Below, in pieces: positions 27,712-40,403 of a DNA stretch of 64,000 nucleotides. A program made the translations under genes and the position numbers. The stretch is from Setophaga petechia. Taxonomy: Eukaryota > Chordata > Aves > Passeriformes > Parulidae. Where the stretch lies: assembly GCA_024362935.1 (NCBI GenBank), contig JANCRA010000032.1, positions 1,426,001 to 1,490,000 of the forward strand. The letters run 5' to 3'. Positions within the stretch are counted from its first letter, which is position 1. Each line of letters starts with the position of its first letter. Under the pieces are notes generated by a model. The model was not told the origin of the DNA. It was given only the letters and a program-made list of their open reading frames with translations, and did not search any database.

Positions 27712-28178
27712 TATCTTGTCCTGGGGTCCATCAGACACAGCATCACCAGTAAGATGAGGGATTGTTCCATTCTGCTCTGCACTGGGGCAGCCTCACCTTG
27801 AATACTGTCTAAGTTTGGAGTATCACAATATAAGGAAAATATTGACCTGTTAGAGAGTATCCGAAGTAGGAACATGAGGATGTTGAAGGACCTGTAGGGA
27901 AGCCGTATGAGGAGTGTGTGAGGTCACTTGGTCTGTTCAGCCTGGAGGAGACTGAGGGGAGACCTCACTGCAGACACAGTTTCCTCATGAGGGGGAGTGG
28001 AGGAGCAGGCACTGATCTCTTCTCTCTGGTGACAGGACCCAAGGGAATGGCCTGAAGCTGTGTCAGGGGATGTTTAGGTTGGGCATCAGGAAAAGTTTCT
28101 TCACCCAGAGTGTGGTTGGGCACTAGAGCAGGGTCCCCAGGGCAGTGGTGACAGCACCAACCCTGACAGAATTCAGAA
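27712..28178 (+). mobile_element. CR1 LINE, internal 3' part, truncated at both ends
   Basis: Blocks appear in CR1 order: 'cttgtcctggggtccatcag', 'attctgctctgcactggggc', 'ttcagcctggaggagactga', 'tggtgacaggacccaagg', 'gggcatcaggaaaagtttct', then 'ccccagggcagtggtgacag' and 'ccctgacagaattc'. This covers the end of the reverse-transcriptase ORF and the start of the 3' region. The usual 3' end with the ATTCTATG repeats is missing. Many indels and stops show that it is old and inactive. Confidence 0.92.
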
Positions 28179-29239
28179 GTTATGTTCCACTGGAGCTCCA
28201 ACCCCAAGGCCCTCCTGTTGGGTCCCTACAAGCAGCTGCTTGCGTTACAATGGCAAGAAGGAGAAACTCCTGTACCAAACAAAGAGCCTCAAACCAGAGA
28301 AACTATGTCTATGTTGAAGGAGGAACTACCTTTGCAAAACCATGGTAGACTATCAAGAAATGCAGGACTGTTTTATCATGCCTAAGTACAAGTGAGGAAA
28401 AAATCAACCATAACTTTGATTTTTCAACTCCCTCCTCATTGCTGCTGCATTGCAGAAAGATCACTAGGAGCACAGAACATTGCTCTTTTACACCAGCTCC
28501 AGTAGCTCAAATGTAAGCTCTCCAGAAAATGTGGCCCACACTCACACTAAAATATGTGCAACACAGGTGGAATCAGAGACTTAAGCTGCTAAAACCGTTT
28601 TTTCTGCAGAGCATGTGCAACCAGATTTGCAGGCAGATTTCCTCAGAGACAACAGAAGGCATTTCTGACATACAGGAAATGCACCATTTTTCCCCCTCCA
28701 AACCCTTAAAATTTAATGTTGTTTTTAACTAGCAAAGCTTGGTGAAAGTTGGAAGGTCACTTGCTTTTGAAAGTGAAAAAAATACATGTTCCAATATTTG
28801 CTTCAGAGCCAAACCACTGAATGAACTGCCTTTGGCAAAATTTTATAATATATATCTGCTATTCTTTACAATATTAATCTGAAATCCACTATTTATAAAG
28901 AAAAATATTACACAGATGTTTAATTAGGTTATAGCATCAACCCCAAGTACTTATACCCTGATTTCACCATTTTTAGTTTTATATTCCAAGAGAGTGCCAC
29001 AGGAACAAATCAGTGAATAAAATTCAAATGGCCTACAGTTTTTCCTGTGTAAAACTGACCCTGTACTCCATCTCACTCTGGAAAACGCTCAGTTCAAACA
29101 AATGAAGATTTATTCCATGGACAAGCTTCAAATTCTGAACAAAAATAGAAACTGAGCCTTTTAAGACACCATTAGAAATAAAATATTCAAAAAACACTTT
29201 GAAATCTGTGGTCCTCATATTGCAAAAGTTCCATACCTT

Positions 29240-29480
29240 CTTGGTTTCTCATGGGCAGCACCAACTACTTCTTCTTGGCAGAAGAGTCAACAAACTCCAG
29301 CTCTCTTCACAGCACAGCCAACAAACTCCAGCTCTTTTGTAGCACTCTTCTTATTGGACACAGCTGTGGCCTGTTAAGGGCAGGCCTGTTCCTAATCTTT
29401 GGTGATTGGTACAGTTGCAACTCCTCAGGTGTGAGACTACCTTCTGCACTATTTTATTATATTCTATCCCTCCACACAAA
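29240..29480 (+). mobile_element. Possible ERV LTR fragment
   Basis: The segment has a composition and phrases seen in avian LTRs: 'cacagctgtggcctgttaag', 'ggcaggcctgttcctaatc', 'ggtgattggtacagttgcaa'. It also carries a 17-bp internal repeat, CAACAAACTCCAGCTCT, at 29288-29304 and 29319-29335. No TG...CA ends, TATA box or coding region could be fixed. The call is from memory of repeat style, and a unique sequence is equally possible. Confidence 0.33.
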
Positions 29481-31038
29481 TCTAGTTCCTAACTTTTGCT
29501 TCCATGTGATACTTGGCATAAATCAGATCATTTATTTAGAAGCTCACAGATTTTTGGCATGCTCCTCAATTTAATTTAATTATGATTTTGACTGCTAGTT
29601 CGTTTGTCATTTTATTCAAAGCATTTTACAAAGATCCTCAGAACTCTAGACCTATAAAGAGTTTGAAATTGAGAGATTCTAGTATGTTATCACTGGCTGT
29701 ATTTTTACAGGCTGAAATATATTAGTAACAGAACACAAAAAACTAATTCCATATGTAAGAGGTGGTGAGATATCTAGAAAGAAGCCACATTCCTAAACAC
29801 TACTGTGTCAACAAAAAATTCATGTATAAATCTGAGCTAAACCAAGGAATTTACACAAGTTGACTATTCAATGTATCAGCTATCATTATCTAGAACACAC
29901 AATGCCAGTCTAGCCAGACTTTTTAAAAATCCAGAAGAAACTCTGAAGTAATTATTTTAATCTGCCTCTTTTCAGTTAGCTAACCTAGCTGTGTCACAAT
30001 CCATCAAAAACTCTGTTAGCTGGTCCAGCTAGGCAGCTCTCAAAATACAGGTCAAATTTTCTTTTTAAGATATTCTCTTCCTATATTTGTTTTCACTTTC
30101 CTTTTCTTTATGCCATTTTTACAGTACTATCCAGATGGCAAAGTAATGCTCAGACCTATTTACATAAATACAGTTTCAGACACCAGAGAGTTAGAGAACA
30201 CATTTCAGGGAAAACAATGAAGATAAAGAGATTTCAGGAGAGTGCAATCAAACAATCTTGCAGTCTTTTTTTTTTTCTTTTTTTCTAATATACTCTGCAA
30301 AAGAATGATAAACTAAATTATAATATTATTCAAAATAAAAACTCCTAGTATCTAACCTTTTAATCTGGAAACAATAAAAGGTACTTTAGGTAAAAGGAAA
30401 TATGAAAGCAGCAGGCTAGCAGAGATCACATTTCCATTTACACTGATGAATTCAACCAGTTATGTCAGGTGAGAAACTGGGTCCCCTGTGAAACTCAGAC
30501 TGCAATATCAGGCATATCCTGTGGTATTATATACCTCTCCTATTTATTTGGCCTCATCCAGAACAGAAGAAATTCCCCAATTTAAAGGTGTTTCACTTTG
30601 CACTCTCCACACAGTGCATATTCAAAGAAAAGACAGAAGGCAGTGAGAATCCAATATGTTCTAGCGCCAAAATCAACTTCGGGTGATTTTCAGTCTTATA
30701 ATTAGACTCTCAGTGGGGAGTATTTTAGGAGAACATGGCTCAAAATTATGCCTGGCATAGTTCTATTCACTTTGTGAGAGATTAATTTAGCTCTTTTATT
30801 GTTTATGCTGTTCCACACACTGCATATAGGTATCAGAATAAGTCAGAAACAGAGACAAAATCATTGACTGCATTTACCTCAATCACTATGTGTACCCTAA
30901 TTGAATCACAAGCAAAAATGATTGCATGAACTGAATTTATCCAAAATTGATAGTCTGATTTCAAATCAGCATTGAGGCTACATTATTCTGACCAAACAAT
31001 ATAGCTTGATAGCTCATCTCAGTGTCTAATGAAGTAAC

Positions 31039-31057
31039 ATTTGCATAATGCATGAAT
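31039..31057 (+). promoter_or_regulatory. Octamer/POU-like motif cluster
   Basis: ATTTGCAT (a perfect octamer, reverse orientation) overlaps a second ATGCAT-type site, followed by TGAAT. The surrounding 31000-31080 also has TAATGA. This would suit POU or SOX-POU factors in neural enhancers; it is a motif match only. Confidence 0.25.
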
Positions 31058-31284
31058 CTAGCTGAGGAAAATTGAAACTGCTTTGCCTTAAAGATGGCCA
31101 GATGTTTAGTGAGCATGTGCTCAAGGCACAATTTCACCCAGAGTAACGAAGACCAAGACTGTGACAGATAAGTAATAAAGGAGGAAATTTTTTATTTCCA
31201 TTTGCAGTGGGAAAGACTAGCAAGCTTTTTGGTGATCCCAATCCTTCAGTTACTAGGAGCAGTAAAATTCAGAAACAGGCACTC

Positions 31285-31315
31285 TTAGACAAACAAACAA
31301 ACAAAAAAAAAAAAG
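31285..31315 (+). repeat. CAAA repeat with A run
   Basis: Short (CAAA)n followed by about 13 A and then GCTTTTTT; simple sequence. Confidence 0.75.
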
Positions 31316-34300
31316 CTTTTTTGATTCCAATATAATAATCTCTACAAATTGAAATAATATTATTGTGCCTTTCTATAATTCACAAATTTGACTGCTTTGC
31401 AATTTGATCACAATCTACAGGCCTTCTAGGTAATGAGAAACACAAGCTGTGCACACTGCAGCAAACATACCTCAGGGAAATACCTACCTGGAAAACCATT
31501 TGAAAGCACAGAGCTGTCAGAGTCTGATATATGGAGTGTGTGTAAGCAGATGACAGTTATTTCTTTGCCTCAGTTAGCCAACACACTTTACCAAACATGA
31601 ACTATCAGCCAAAGCTCACAATCCCTGGAGTTCACTAGCTACTGTTTCCAAGAAGGATTTTGAAAGGCAAGGTCTGAAAACAGAGGTAACTTACTGGTTA
31701 GACAATACAGGTGGAAATAGTCTTAAAATCTTGGGCACATATGTCCTTTTTCTTATCTGAGAGAACCACTGCAAACTTCTAGCCTGTTTAGATAAACATA
31801 TTCTGGGTAAAAACAAGAATCAACAGACAATAGAGAGAAAGGTTAGCACATGCAACTGAAGAAGAAAAAGATGCAACACACAAGAAAGGTGACGAGCAGT
31901 TACCACTTGCAGAGATTACCAGGAGCACAAGTACAGAGCCACAATACCCATGTCACTTTTGAGCTGGTGCTTTTCTGTATTCAACAGGATTACAAAATTC
32001 AGTTTCCAGGATTTTTCTTTTGAAGGATTTAATCTCTCTTAAGGAGAAGGACCAGGAGGTCTGAAACAGCATGGCTGTCTTATGGAATGTTCTCAAAATA
32101 TTACCAAACATTTCTGGACTTTGCCCTCTCTTGCAGCTCCCTGTGCTGTATCACATTTGTTCAGTTTCTTTCATATTATTCACAGGAACTTTTGGCTTCA
32201 TAGAAGAACAGTAATACAGAAGCAAATTAAATGATAGTGTAATCATCACTGTGTCTATGTCAACATGATGAAGAGTCTGCAAGACCAAGTGGTTTTTTTC
32301 ATTTTTCTTTCTAACAGCTGGCCTAAACTCCTTCCTTCAAATACTGTTATCTGAAATCTCAAATCAAAACAGGTACAACAATCCTATTATTATTACATAT
32401 TTTTTGTTTAGGCCAGAATTCCCAAGGAAGAATACAAAACTCATACCAAATTTCTTCTGGTATGCCAAGAATCAATAAGATTTCATCTAAATTTCTAATC
32501 TCATTCAAATATTCACTAAATATGCAAGGAAAATATCAGTGGAGCTGATGTAGCCTTTGGCATTTATGTTAAGCTAGACACTGTAAGAAAGAGTTTGACA
32601 CCCTCATACTTTTAAGAACCTGTTGCAATTTTCATAAATCTGACCTGACAAACAGAGGGCCACATTCACAAAAGTATGAAGACTAGGTATTTAATACCTC
32701 CTATTACTAGGTTCTTTAAATATTTTTTAAAATTCTGTTCTTGAAAAATATACAAAAGCAATTGCAAGAAAACCAGAATCAGTTATCCCTGCTCCCAAGT
32801 CTCCCAAGAAATGCAATTTGCTAGATAAATTATGGGATAAGCACAGGAAACAGTCAGAAAGGATGACAGCAGTTTCTTTCGTTTAAGAATCTCACAACAG
32901 CCTTGAGAATTTATTCTACTCTACCCCTGAATAGTCTCCATATCTTTACTATTTATAACTTAAAGAAACCCTCAACAGTTAGTAAAATTATTACACCACC
33001 ATTAAAATGCCTGTTGTAAGTTTCAAAGCAGTCACTACATTTTAATGTCTCAGATGTTTAACTAAAACATATCCAAAAGTCTATGGTCAAAACTATCTAC
33101 TTCTGTGTAGTGTGAAAAAAGTTAATAATAGTTATAATAACAGCTTCCTCTCACAACATTTCTTCAGCTTTCAAGGGCTGCAAATAAAATTTGCAGAAGC
33201 AGGAAAAGAGCCACAAAGTTTCATAGGAAGATAAAAGTTTTAAGTCTAGAGAGCAACTTATCCCATGCAACACAGAATGTATCAGAACCACCTGTATCTT
33301 AAAAGTCTAATGAAAAGCAGATACAGAAGAAGACTATGGTAGAAAGACCTTTGAGGAAGAAAGCTATGAAAACATATAAAGAACCTAGAATATCACTGGT
33401 TTTGACCACATAAAAGCCCCTTTTCCAGACCATGAAAGCAATAAATTAGGACTACTTTGATTTAAAAGGAGGAAAGTGTATGGTGTTAGCAAAAGCATGG
33501 TGCTGGGATACAATACAACCCTGCAGGGTGTAGACCTTTTTAATTGCAGAAACCAAGCATTTGTATTATTCTTCAGTTCTGTATAGTCATTCAGCAGAAA
33601 TACCTTGTCTATACCTGAAAAACCATATCTGAGAGCACTTAAGAGTCAAGGGACACCATATTCACTAAAAAAGCTTGAAAGGAAATGTAATAAAATTCTC
33701 TAAACCTTTTTTTTTTCAGAAATCTGACAAAAAAGGAAATTACGACCATTTAGACTGATGACAAGCTCTCTTATGGAAAAAAGTAAGGTAGGGAGGTTCT
33801 TCTGGGTTTTCTCGTTCCAATAATGGTGTGGAAAATCACTGTTCTGATATTCAAATGATGCTGATGAATAGTATTCACTCTTTACCAACCAAAAACCCTT
33901 ACAGAAAACTGAAGATGGTTCTGTGGCCCAATAATGGTTTATAGGGAGTTACCCTGTGTTCAGCTATTCCTTCCTAACTACCAAGCACATTTAAAATGCA
34001 GCTAGAATTGCTGTATGGATGCTGTGACATCCAGGTCTACATCCCCAGAAAGTTATACCATGAAGTCTTATGACAACTTGTCATTAGTACATCTCTGGTA
34101 CTTACAGAACAAATCAGCAGCATCCATTTGCTTCCTGAATAAATCCATAACTGAAAGCACTAAGGGAAGACCAAACTCTCAAAACCATAGTTTAAATTAC
34201 ATCAATATCATTCAGGAATCCAATAAACAGGTCTACACAAAAGTAATTACTCTTTTATGGAGCAATCATGGAAAGCTCAAAATCTAAAATAAAGTTGATA

Positions 34301-34603
34301 AACACTTGACCACTCAAAAATGAAATTGATTTAGGCCAAGAGATTGCCAATTTACCCTAAAGTAATTCAATACCCTTTACAGCAATTTAGCCATAGTTTT
34401 TCTAAACTAACTTTCCCAAGTGTTGGCTATAAAGAATGTGAAGCTATATTTTGCTGAATGGACAAGAAGGGCAACTACTGCTTTTTAAAGGGACTTTAAC
34501 ATGAGTACACTACGTCTAAAGGCCTGCATGTCCAAGAAACAGGTTATTGAAGTGGAAAAATCAAGCTTTAAAAACTGCAACTTAAGTTTTAAAGTTTTAA
34601 AAA

Positions 34604-34628
34604 CTTTCCAGCTTTAAAAGCTGGAAAG
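34604..34628. repeat. 25-bp palindrome (12-bp arms, 1-bp centre)
   Basis: CTTTCCAGCTTT and AAAGCTGGAAAG are exact reverse complements separated by a single A. The hairpin would have almost no loop, so it is more likely a chance or cruciform palindrome than a precursor RNA. Confidence 0.9.
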
Positions 34629-37600
34629 GAGTTTCTTACCACTTTCTGTGTGATGGCTAATACATTACCTCAAAGAGGAGGTACCTGTTACATATTGTCA
34701 CCCTGTTATCTATGGAAAAAGCATTCAGCCTAGCTGCTCTTCAAATCTTTGTTAATACCCACTACTGAGCAGATGAGACATTTAATTTTACTATCTTACT
34801 GAAATTAAATTGCTCATTTGTCATACACCTTTTGAGACAACTCTAAGGCTAAGTTCATCCATATTTGACAATCTGCTTGAATTCTGATAAGACAGAGCAG
34901 CAGACCTAAGATCAGTCCATTACCAAAGACTTATGACAAAATCTATCATTTCTCCAAGAAGTAAACAGGATTTCCTGCCAATGCAGTAAATTATGGCAGT
35001 ATGCATTTTACTGCTGCACATCACAGCATGTAAGCTACATTGCAGAAAAATTAACACTATTCTAGTTCATCCAATTGCACCTCAAACAAGAGCCGCCTAA
35101 GGCCCTTCTTTATCCAAGCCTGCATCTCCCAGGCCCTGTTTTAGTTACACAAAGTGGAGCTCTAGAGAAGACCAAATGTAGGGGCTGCCAAGGTGATATG
35201 TGAAATAATCAATCTGTGTTCATTTCCCCAGGCCCAGCTTCCTTTTTTCCAGTCAGTTTCACTTTTGAGATTATACAAGCCTCTCACAAGTTCAGTAGTG
35301 GAACAGAAGCCACAGATTCGAATTTCATTTTATTACTGCTACCTCCCAGAAATACTTTCATAGCGAGGCACTGTCTACCAGAGCTTAAGGCAACAAGAAC
35401 AAGCTTGTACAATAGGTGATTTTATCAGAAAAAGTCCATTCATCTCAAAAGTTTTCTATAATGCATACATTTTTTTATTATGAGAGATCCAAACTTAATA
35501 ACAGTATATAAATATGCTCTAGAAACAAGAACAGTAACCTGATCATAATCTAGAAAAATGTTTAAGTGTATGATTTGTATATCAGTCCTCATAAACAAAC
35601 AGACTCACTCAGACTAAAATTTAGTCCAGTACACAAGCGTTCTCTTAGGTCACAGAGCAACAAAGTAAGATTTTCAGGGGAAAATACAAATAGCCCAAGG
35701 CATTCCATTATTATAGTGATTCTCTGAACCCATCAACTGGAAAACTCACTCGACAAAAATTACTGAAACCATCTCCCTACACAATTGCTTTATAAATAGA
35801 TTAGGTGAGATAGTGAGATAGAGTTAGAAAAACACACTTCAAGTTACCAATGAACTGGGCATCAGCCTTGTGCTCAGACAGTGACTTGCACTATCTTTGA
35901 GAAGATGTCTGTAAAGGAAATTCTTGGGGGTATTTCACAGGGGGCTAAAAATGGGATAAAATCTGCCTATAAAGTAGCTCTGCCATATGATGGAAAGATT
36001 CAGCAGGCTATGTTTCTATAATTGCAGCTGTTCTAACAATCATTTTAACAAATAGGCAGAAAGACAAATAAATATATCAAACAAATAAAGACTGAAATCA
36101 TGCAAGAAATTCAGGCTCAATCATAAGCTTTGAGTAGTACTTTAGAAAAGTCTCCAGATCAAGACTATTTTTTAAGATACCTATAGTGTCCAGCAGAGAA
36201 GCAAAACGAGCATGTGGGGACTTTGACACTGAAGTTCAAAGAAGTCCACCACTACATTAAGGGGTAAAAGAGAGTAAAAATTGCTTTTATTTTAGAACAC
36301 TTAACTAAAAAAATGGGAAATATAGCACCCATAAAGATATATAGCATAGCCTATAGAGTGGACACAAAAGAATGAAGTGATGAAGTACATAAAAGAAACA
36401 CTCTGAATTGCCATATAAGAATACTTGGGAATAAAGAGATGACCAGTAGGCAACCAATTACTATTTTTATGGACAGGTAAGTACAGTTTATAAAGTTGCT
36501 TTTCACATTCTCTTCAACATTCTTTCTGTACAGCTATGTTAAAATGAGACTTCAGTTGCAAAAACCACACAAGCGTAAAATTCTTCCTTCACTAGCAATT
36601 TGTGCTGCAATCTCAGATTCTTGTAGCTACTCAGTTAACCCCGTATGTGTGAATGCATAAATACACAGGCTTTGATGCCACTGAAGCTTAATAGTCTATT
36701 TAATCTCAGCATGTTTACTTTTCTGTCTCACGAAACTACTTCTAGGGGATTTTTTCCCCCACTATTTATGTCTAGTTCCCAATTTGATTATTGGTCTCTT
36801 TCTCTTTTCTGTTTTTTTATAGACAAGCCAGTATTGCTTATCTGTAGAAAACCAGGCTACAGTAAGCCATGTTAAGACTATGGTTTACAAGGCAATCTAT
36901 AAACCTTTACAGCTATTGACAAGAATGAGAGGGTTGATGAAAAATGGAATATGGGTTTTAATGCAAAATCATATGCCTCCTGGACGCCATTTTCAATGGA
37001 AAATACTAAAGAAAAAAAATTTAAAAGGCAGATATCTAAAAACTGAGTGATATGAAATTCGTACATCTGCTTTAAAATATAAAGCATGACGAAAAAAATT
37101 GCAAATAAATTCTAAAATTAAAAATTAATTAAGAGAACTCATTTAGAAGATCATTAAGATTATCTAATATGGTAGAGCAGTCATTATAATTACAGATATA
37201 ACAAATATTTTCAATAAGAAAAGATTGAATTAAAATCTTGCATCCTACAGCCTAACGTCTCCAATGACATTTCACCTTGAAATGGCAAATTGCAAATTTC
37301 CTTAACTTACTTTATTGGATGATGAAAACCAAGACAAAGAGATATAATGTGCACTCAAGAACATATAATTTGGCTCATAGAATGCATTTGTCATTTACTT
37401 TTGAATAAACCAGATTTTATATCCTTTAAATGAGTCTAAGTCCTATTATGTTCTTGATAAAGGACAGGCAAGATATTTATACATGAGATGGCTTTCATTT
37501 ATTAAAAAGACAGCCTAAAATTTTTGAATGGGCATTCATGTATCTTGGAATTTTAAATTCAAAATACTCATAATATCAATATTATCTACCATTTCATAAC

Positions 37601-39971
37601 ATCATGTCATAACTCAAAATGCTGAAATTACTTCTTTAAAGCTATTGCTACTCACAATCACCTCCTAGTATCACTAAGTTCATTATTCAGTCTGGTTTTC
37701 CTTGTCTGTTATTACACAATACCTATTTCTTCATATCAGGTTTTTTAAACCATGACCCAATGAAATCTTCCATGTCACAGACAAAGGAAGAGTCACCCCT
37801 GTCTATTAAGAAAACAAGTTTTTATTGCCTTCATAAAGATAATGATGAGTCTCTAATAGAAGACCAACCACATTACTGCTCTACTCTTTCTGGAAATCTT
37901 GAGGTTTAAAATAGACATATTGAAAGTACCTAGAAAATGAGACACTGCTAAGACTTTTAGGAGAAGTGGCAGAAACTCTCCGCAGAAAGTCTGGAATGCA
38001 GGGTTAGCCATATATCCCTGTGGATTTTGGTGTCTTTGCCACAGAACACACAAACCTCTCCTTTGACTTGAAGCCTTTTTGATGAGGTCCCTAATATTTC
38101 TTCCCCTTGCTGCAGTTACAGCCTCACTCTAAAAAGATTCATTCTTCCTTGTATTCACATGCAGTTCATCTGAGATTAACTTTGCTACAAGTAGGTGTCT
38201 GATAGCAACTGTCTTTTTCCTGACTGTTTAGAATCCATCAGATATTAATATTCATGCTGAAGTCTAAGCATAATTGCAACAGTTAGTGACACCTGAAAAG
38301 CTTTGCTCTACAAAATCGGCTTGAATGTTCAGCTGAACACCCATTGAAAAAATATCTTAAAGAAAATTATTTCCTAGGTTTCACCCACTAGATGAAAATC
38401 ACTGATGAAAACTGATCAGAAAACATCCATGCAGAGTTTGATTTCTAGAGAAGCTCCACATGATTTTCCCTCAGAAGTGCTGCAGACTAAGAAAAAAGTA
38501 ATTGAGCTAAGGTCTAAGTTTGGAAGTACACAGCAGGAAAGTCCGCCTTGTACGTGTTGATGATCTCACCCTTGAAATAGAAGAGATGGAAATCAAAGTA
38601 ATCATCACTCTTTTTGATAAATCTTACCGAGCTGCCTGGACAGAACAGCTCAACTTTTAATAATAATTTAGGGGAAGGAAGTTAAAAGTTCTTGTCCTGG
38701 TGAGAAAAAGAGCATAGGTGGGCTCTACCAAGAATTCCCTTTTTTTTCTCCTGGAATGAGATTTTCATGCACATTCCTCTCCCTTTGAAATTTCAGTTGT
38801 ATGACTGATACCAGACTGAAGACATCCGTTCTTCCTTTCTTCCTCTTCCTCTGACACGGGTAATTTCTAGCTTCTATTTCTGTTCAACTCTTTGTGTACC
38901 CATGCTTCAGTGGTTCACAGTCTACATGAAAAACTGCTTACTTAAAAGTAAATAAATGATTATTTTTAATTCCAAAAAGTGTTTGATTTTTTTCTTCCAG
39001 TAGACCAAATAATGGCTACTGAATAATGACTCCTGAATAATGGCTACTGTAGCCAAACAGTTGAAATAACACAAACTGGGGCAGAAGAAGCTTCTCAATC
39101 AGTTCTGCCACCTCAGAGACAAGCCATCACACAGCACAGTGGCTTGCAATTTTGTGAGGATTTGCCATCTTCACTGTAAATTTGAGACTGCAAGATCATT
39201 ACAGCTCTCTTATGTATGTTTGGACAAACTCCAAAGTAACAGAGCAGAAATGGAGTTTTTGGACAAAATTTTGTTACATTTGAGTGCCTAATGCTAATTT
39301 CCTATATTGGTAATTAGGTTTGAGAAGAAATGAAATTCAAAAATACTAAGGTAGTTCAGATTCAGTTTCAGTGGGATGTACTGTCCACAAGCACACCTGA
39401 AATAATGTCCATTTTTATTCAAAAGTTTAAATATAACTTTATGCAGTCTTGAGTCCTTAAACCTCAGATACCTAAATTTTGTATTTCATTATTTTACTTA
39501 TCATTTTGCCCTTACACATTACACATATTTTTTCTTCAGCTGTAAGTAAGAAATATCTCAACGTCATACAGTCATTAACCATTCTAACAGACCATTTACT
39601 ATAAAAGAGATACAATATGCATTTTTAAAAAGGATATTTTGGTGCATTTATCTGTTTTAGGTATCTTGAACTCAAAAGGTACATTGAACTAAAAGTTAAT
39701 ACATAAGTGCCACAATAATCTTCCAAAACCCTCTGATTTCTTATATTACTATTTTTTTCCTTCTACCTGAAGTAGTTTTGATGAAATGTTTTCTTATTAT
39801 TCCACATACACTTCCAGCACCCCAAAATTCTACTTACAAACTAATTCAGAGAGGCAAAGAGCAAAAACACATTTTCCCCATTGCTTTGGAACAGAGTGCC
39901 CATTCCTAGAGTAAATGCAAGCCAGAGGACCTTGCAATAAATTGTTCTCCAGAGAAGTCATTATGGTATGC

Positions 39972-40403
39972 TGTGACCCTTGAGCCAAGAATGGCACAAG
40001 AACAGACGAGAGACTCAACTGCAAGGGCAAAAAAAGAAGCTTTATTACAAAATATTCTTTGGTTTATATAGACCAACACGATAAACTCCACTTGATTGGC
40101 TAGTTAATAAAAAACATCTTTCTCACACACCATCCTTGAGAAGAACAGGAAAACAAAGTGGAAAACACCACTTGCAGATTGTTTATACTAGCAAGCTATC
40201 ACATTCCTACAACTCCCTAAAATTCCCAGAAGCCACTGTGAGAAACAATTGCTGTTTCTCTCTCCCTGACCAGACTGGCATCCACAGCAGGCCATCAGGG
40301 AAGGACAAGATAATTAGCTATTTATTAGTTCAAGAATGGAGCAGCTACTCCCATTGCTTGACATTCAGCACTTCACGTGAAATATCAATCAACACATTTC
40401 ACA
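39972..40403 (-). mobile_element. Solo LTR of an endogenous retrovirus, same orientation as GABRG3
   Basis: The 432-bp segment has retroviral LTR structure when read on the minus strand. It starts TGTGA and ends TCACA (perfect 5-bp inverted termini, TG...CA). A TATATAAA box is at 40070-40063 and an AATAAA polyadenylation signal at 40046-40041. After this comes a U5-like end containing TTGAGTCTCTCGTC. No retroviral coding region adjoins it, so it is a solo LTR. Direct repeats at the target site are not obvious (GTATGC against GTTGGT), so the exact ends may be off by some bases or the site has diverged. The overall pattern resembles passerine ERV LTRs as I remember them; the family is not determined. 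Confidence 0.62.
40041..40046 (-). terminator. LTR polyadenylation signal AATAAA in the GABRG3 sense
   Basis: AATAAA on the minus strand lies inside the solo LTR, about 1.4 kb after the exon 3 donor. A downstream U/GU-rich stretch (TTCTTTTTTTGCCC) follows within about 20 bases, as a functional cleavage signal needs. It could end transcripts prematurely after exon 3. Confidence 0.45.

Larger units (their letters stand above)
28179..39971. other. Intronic sequence with a possible LTR piece and POU-site patch
   Basis: AT-rich, with no exon seen. Apart from the possible LTR at 29.2 kb, it contains an octamer-like patch at 31039-31057 (ATTTGCATAATGCATGAAT) and a near-perfect 25-bp palindrome at 34604-34628. 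Confidence 0.55.
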
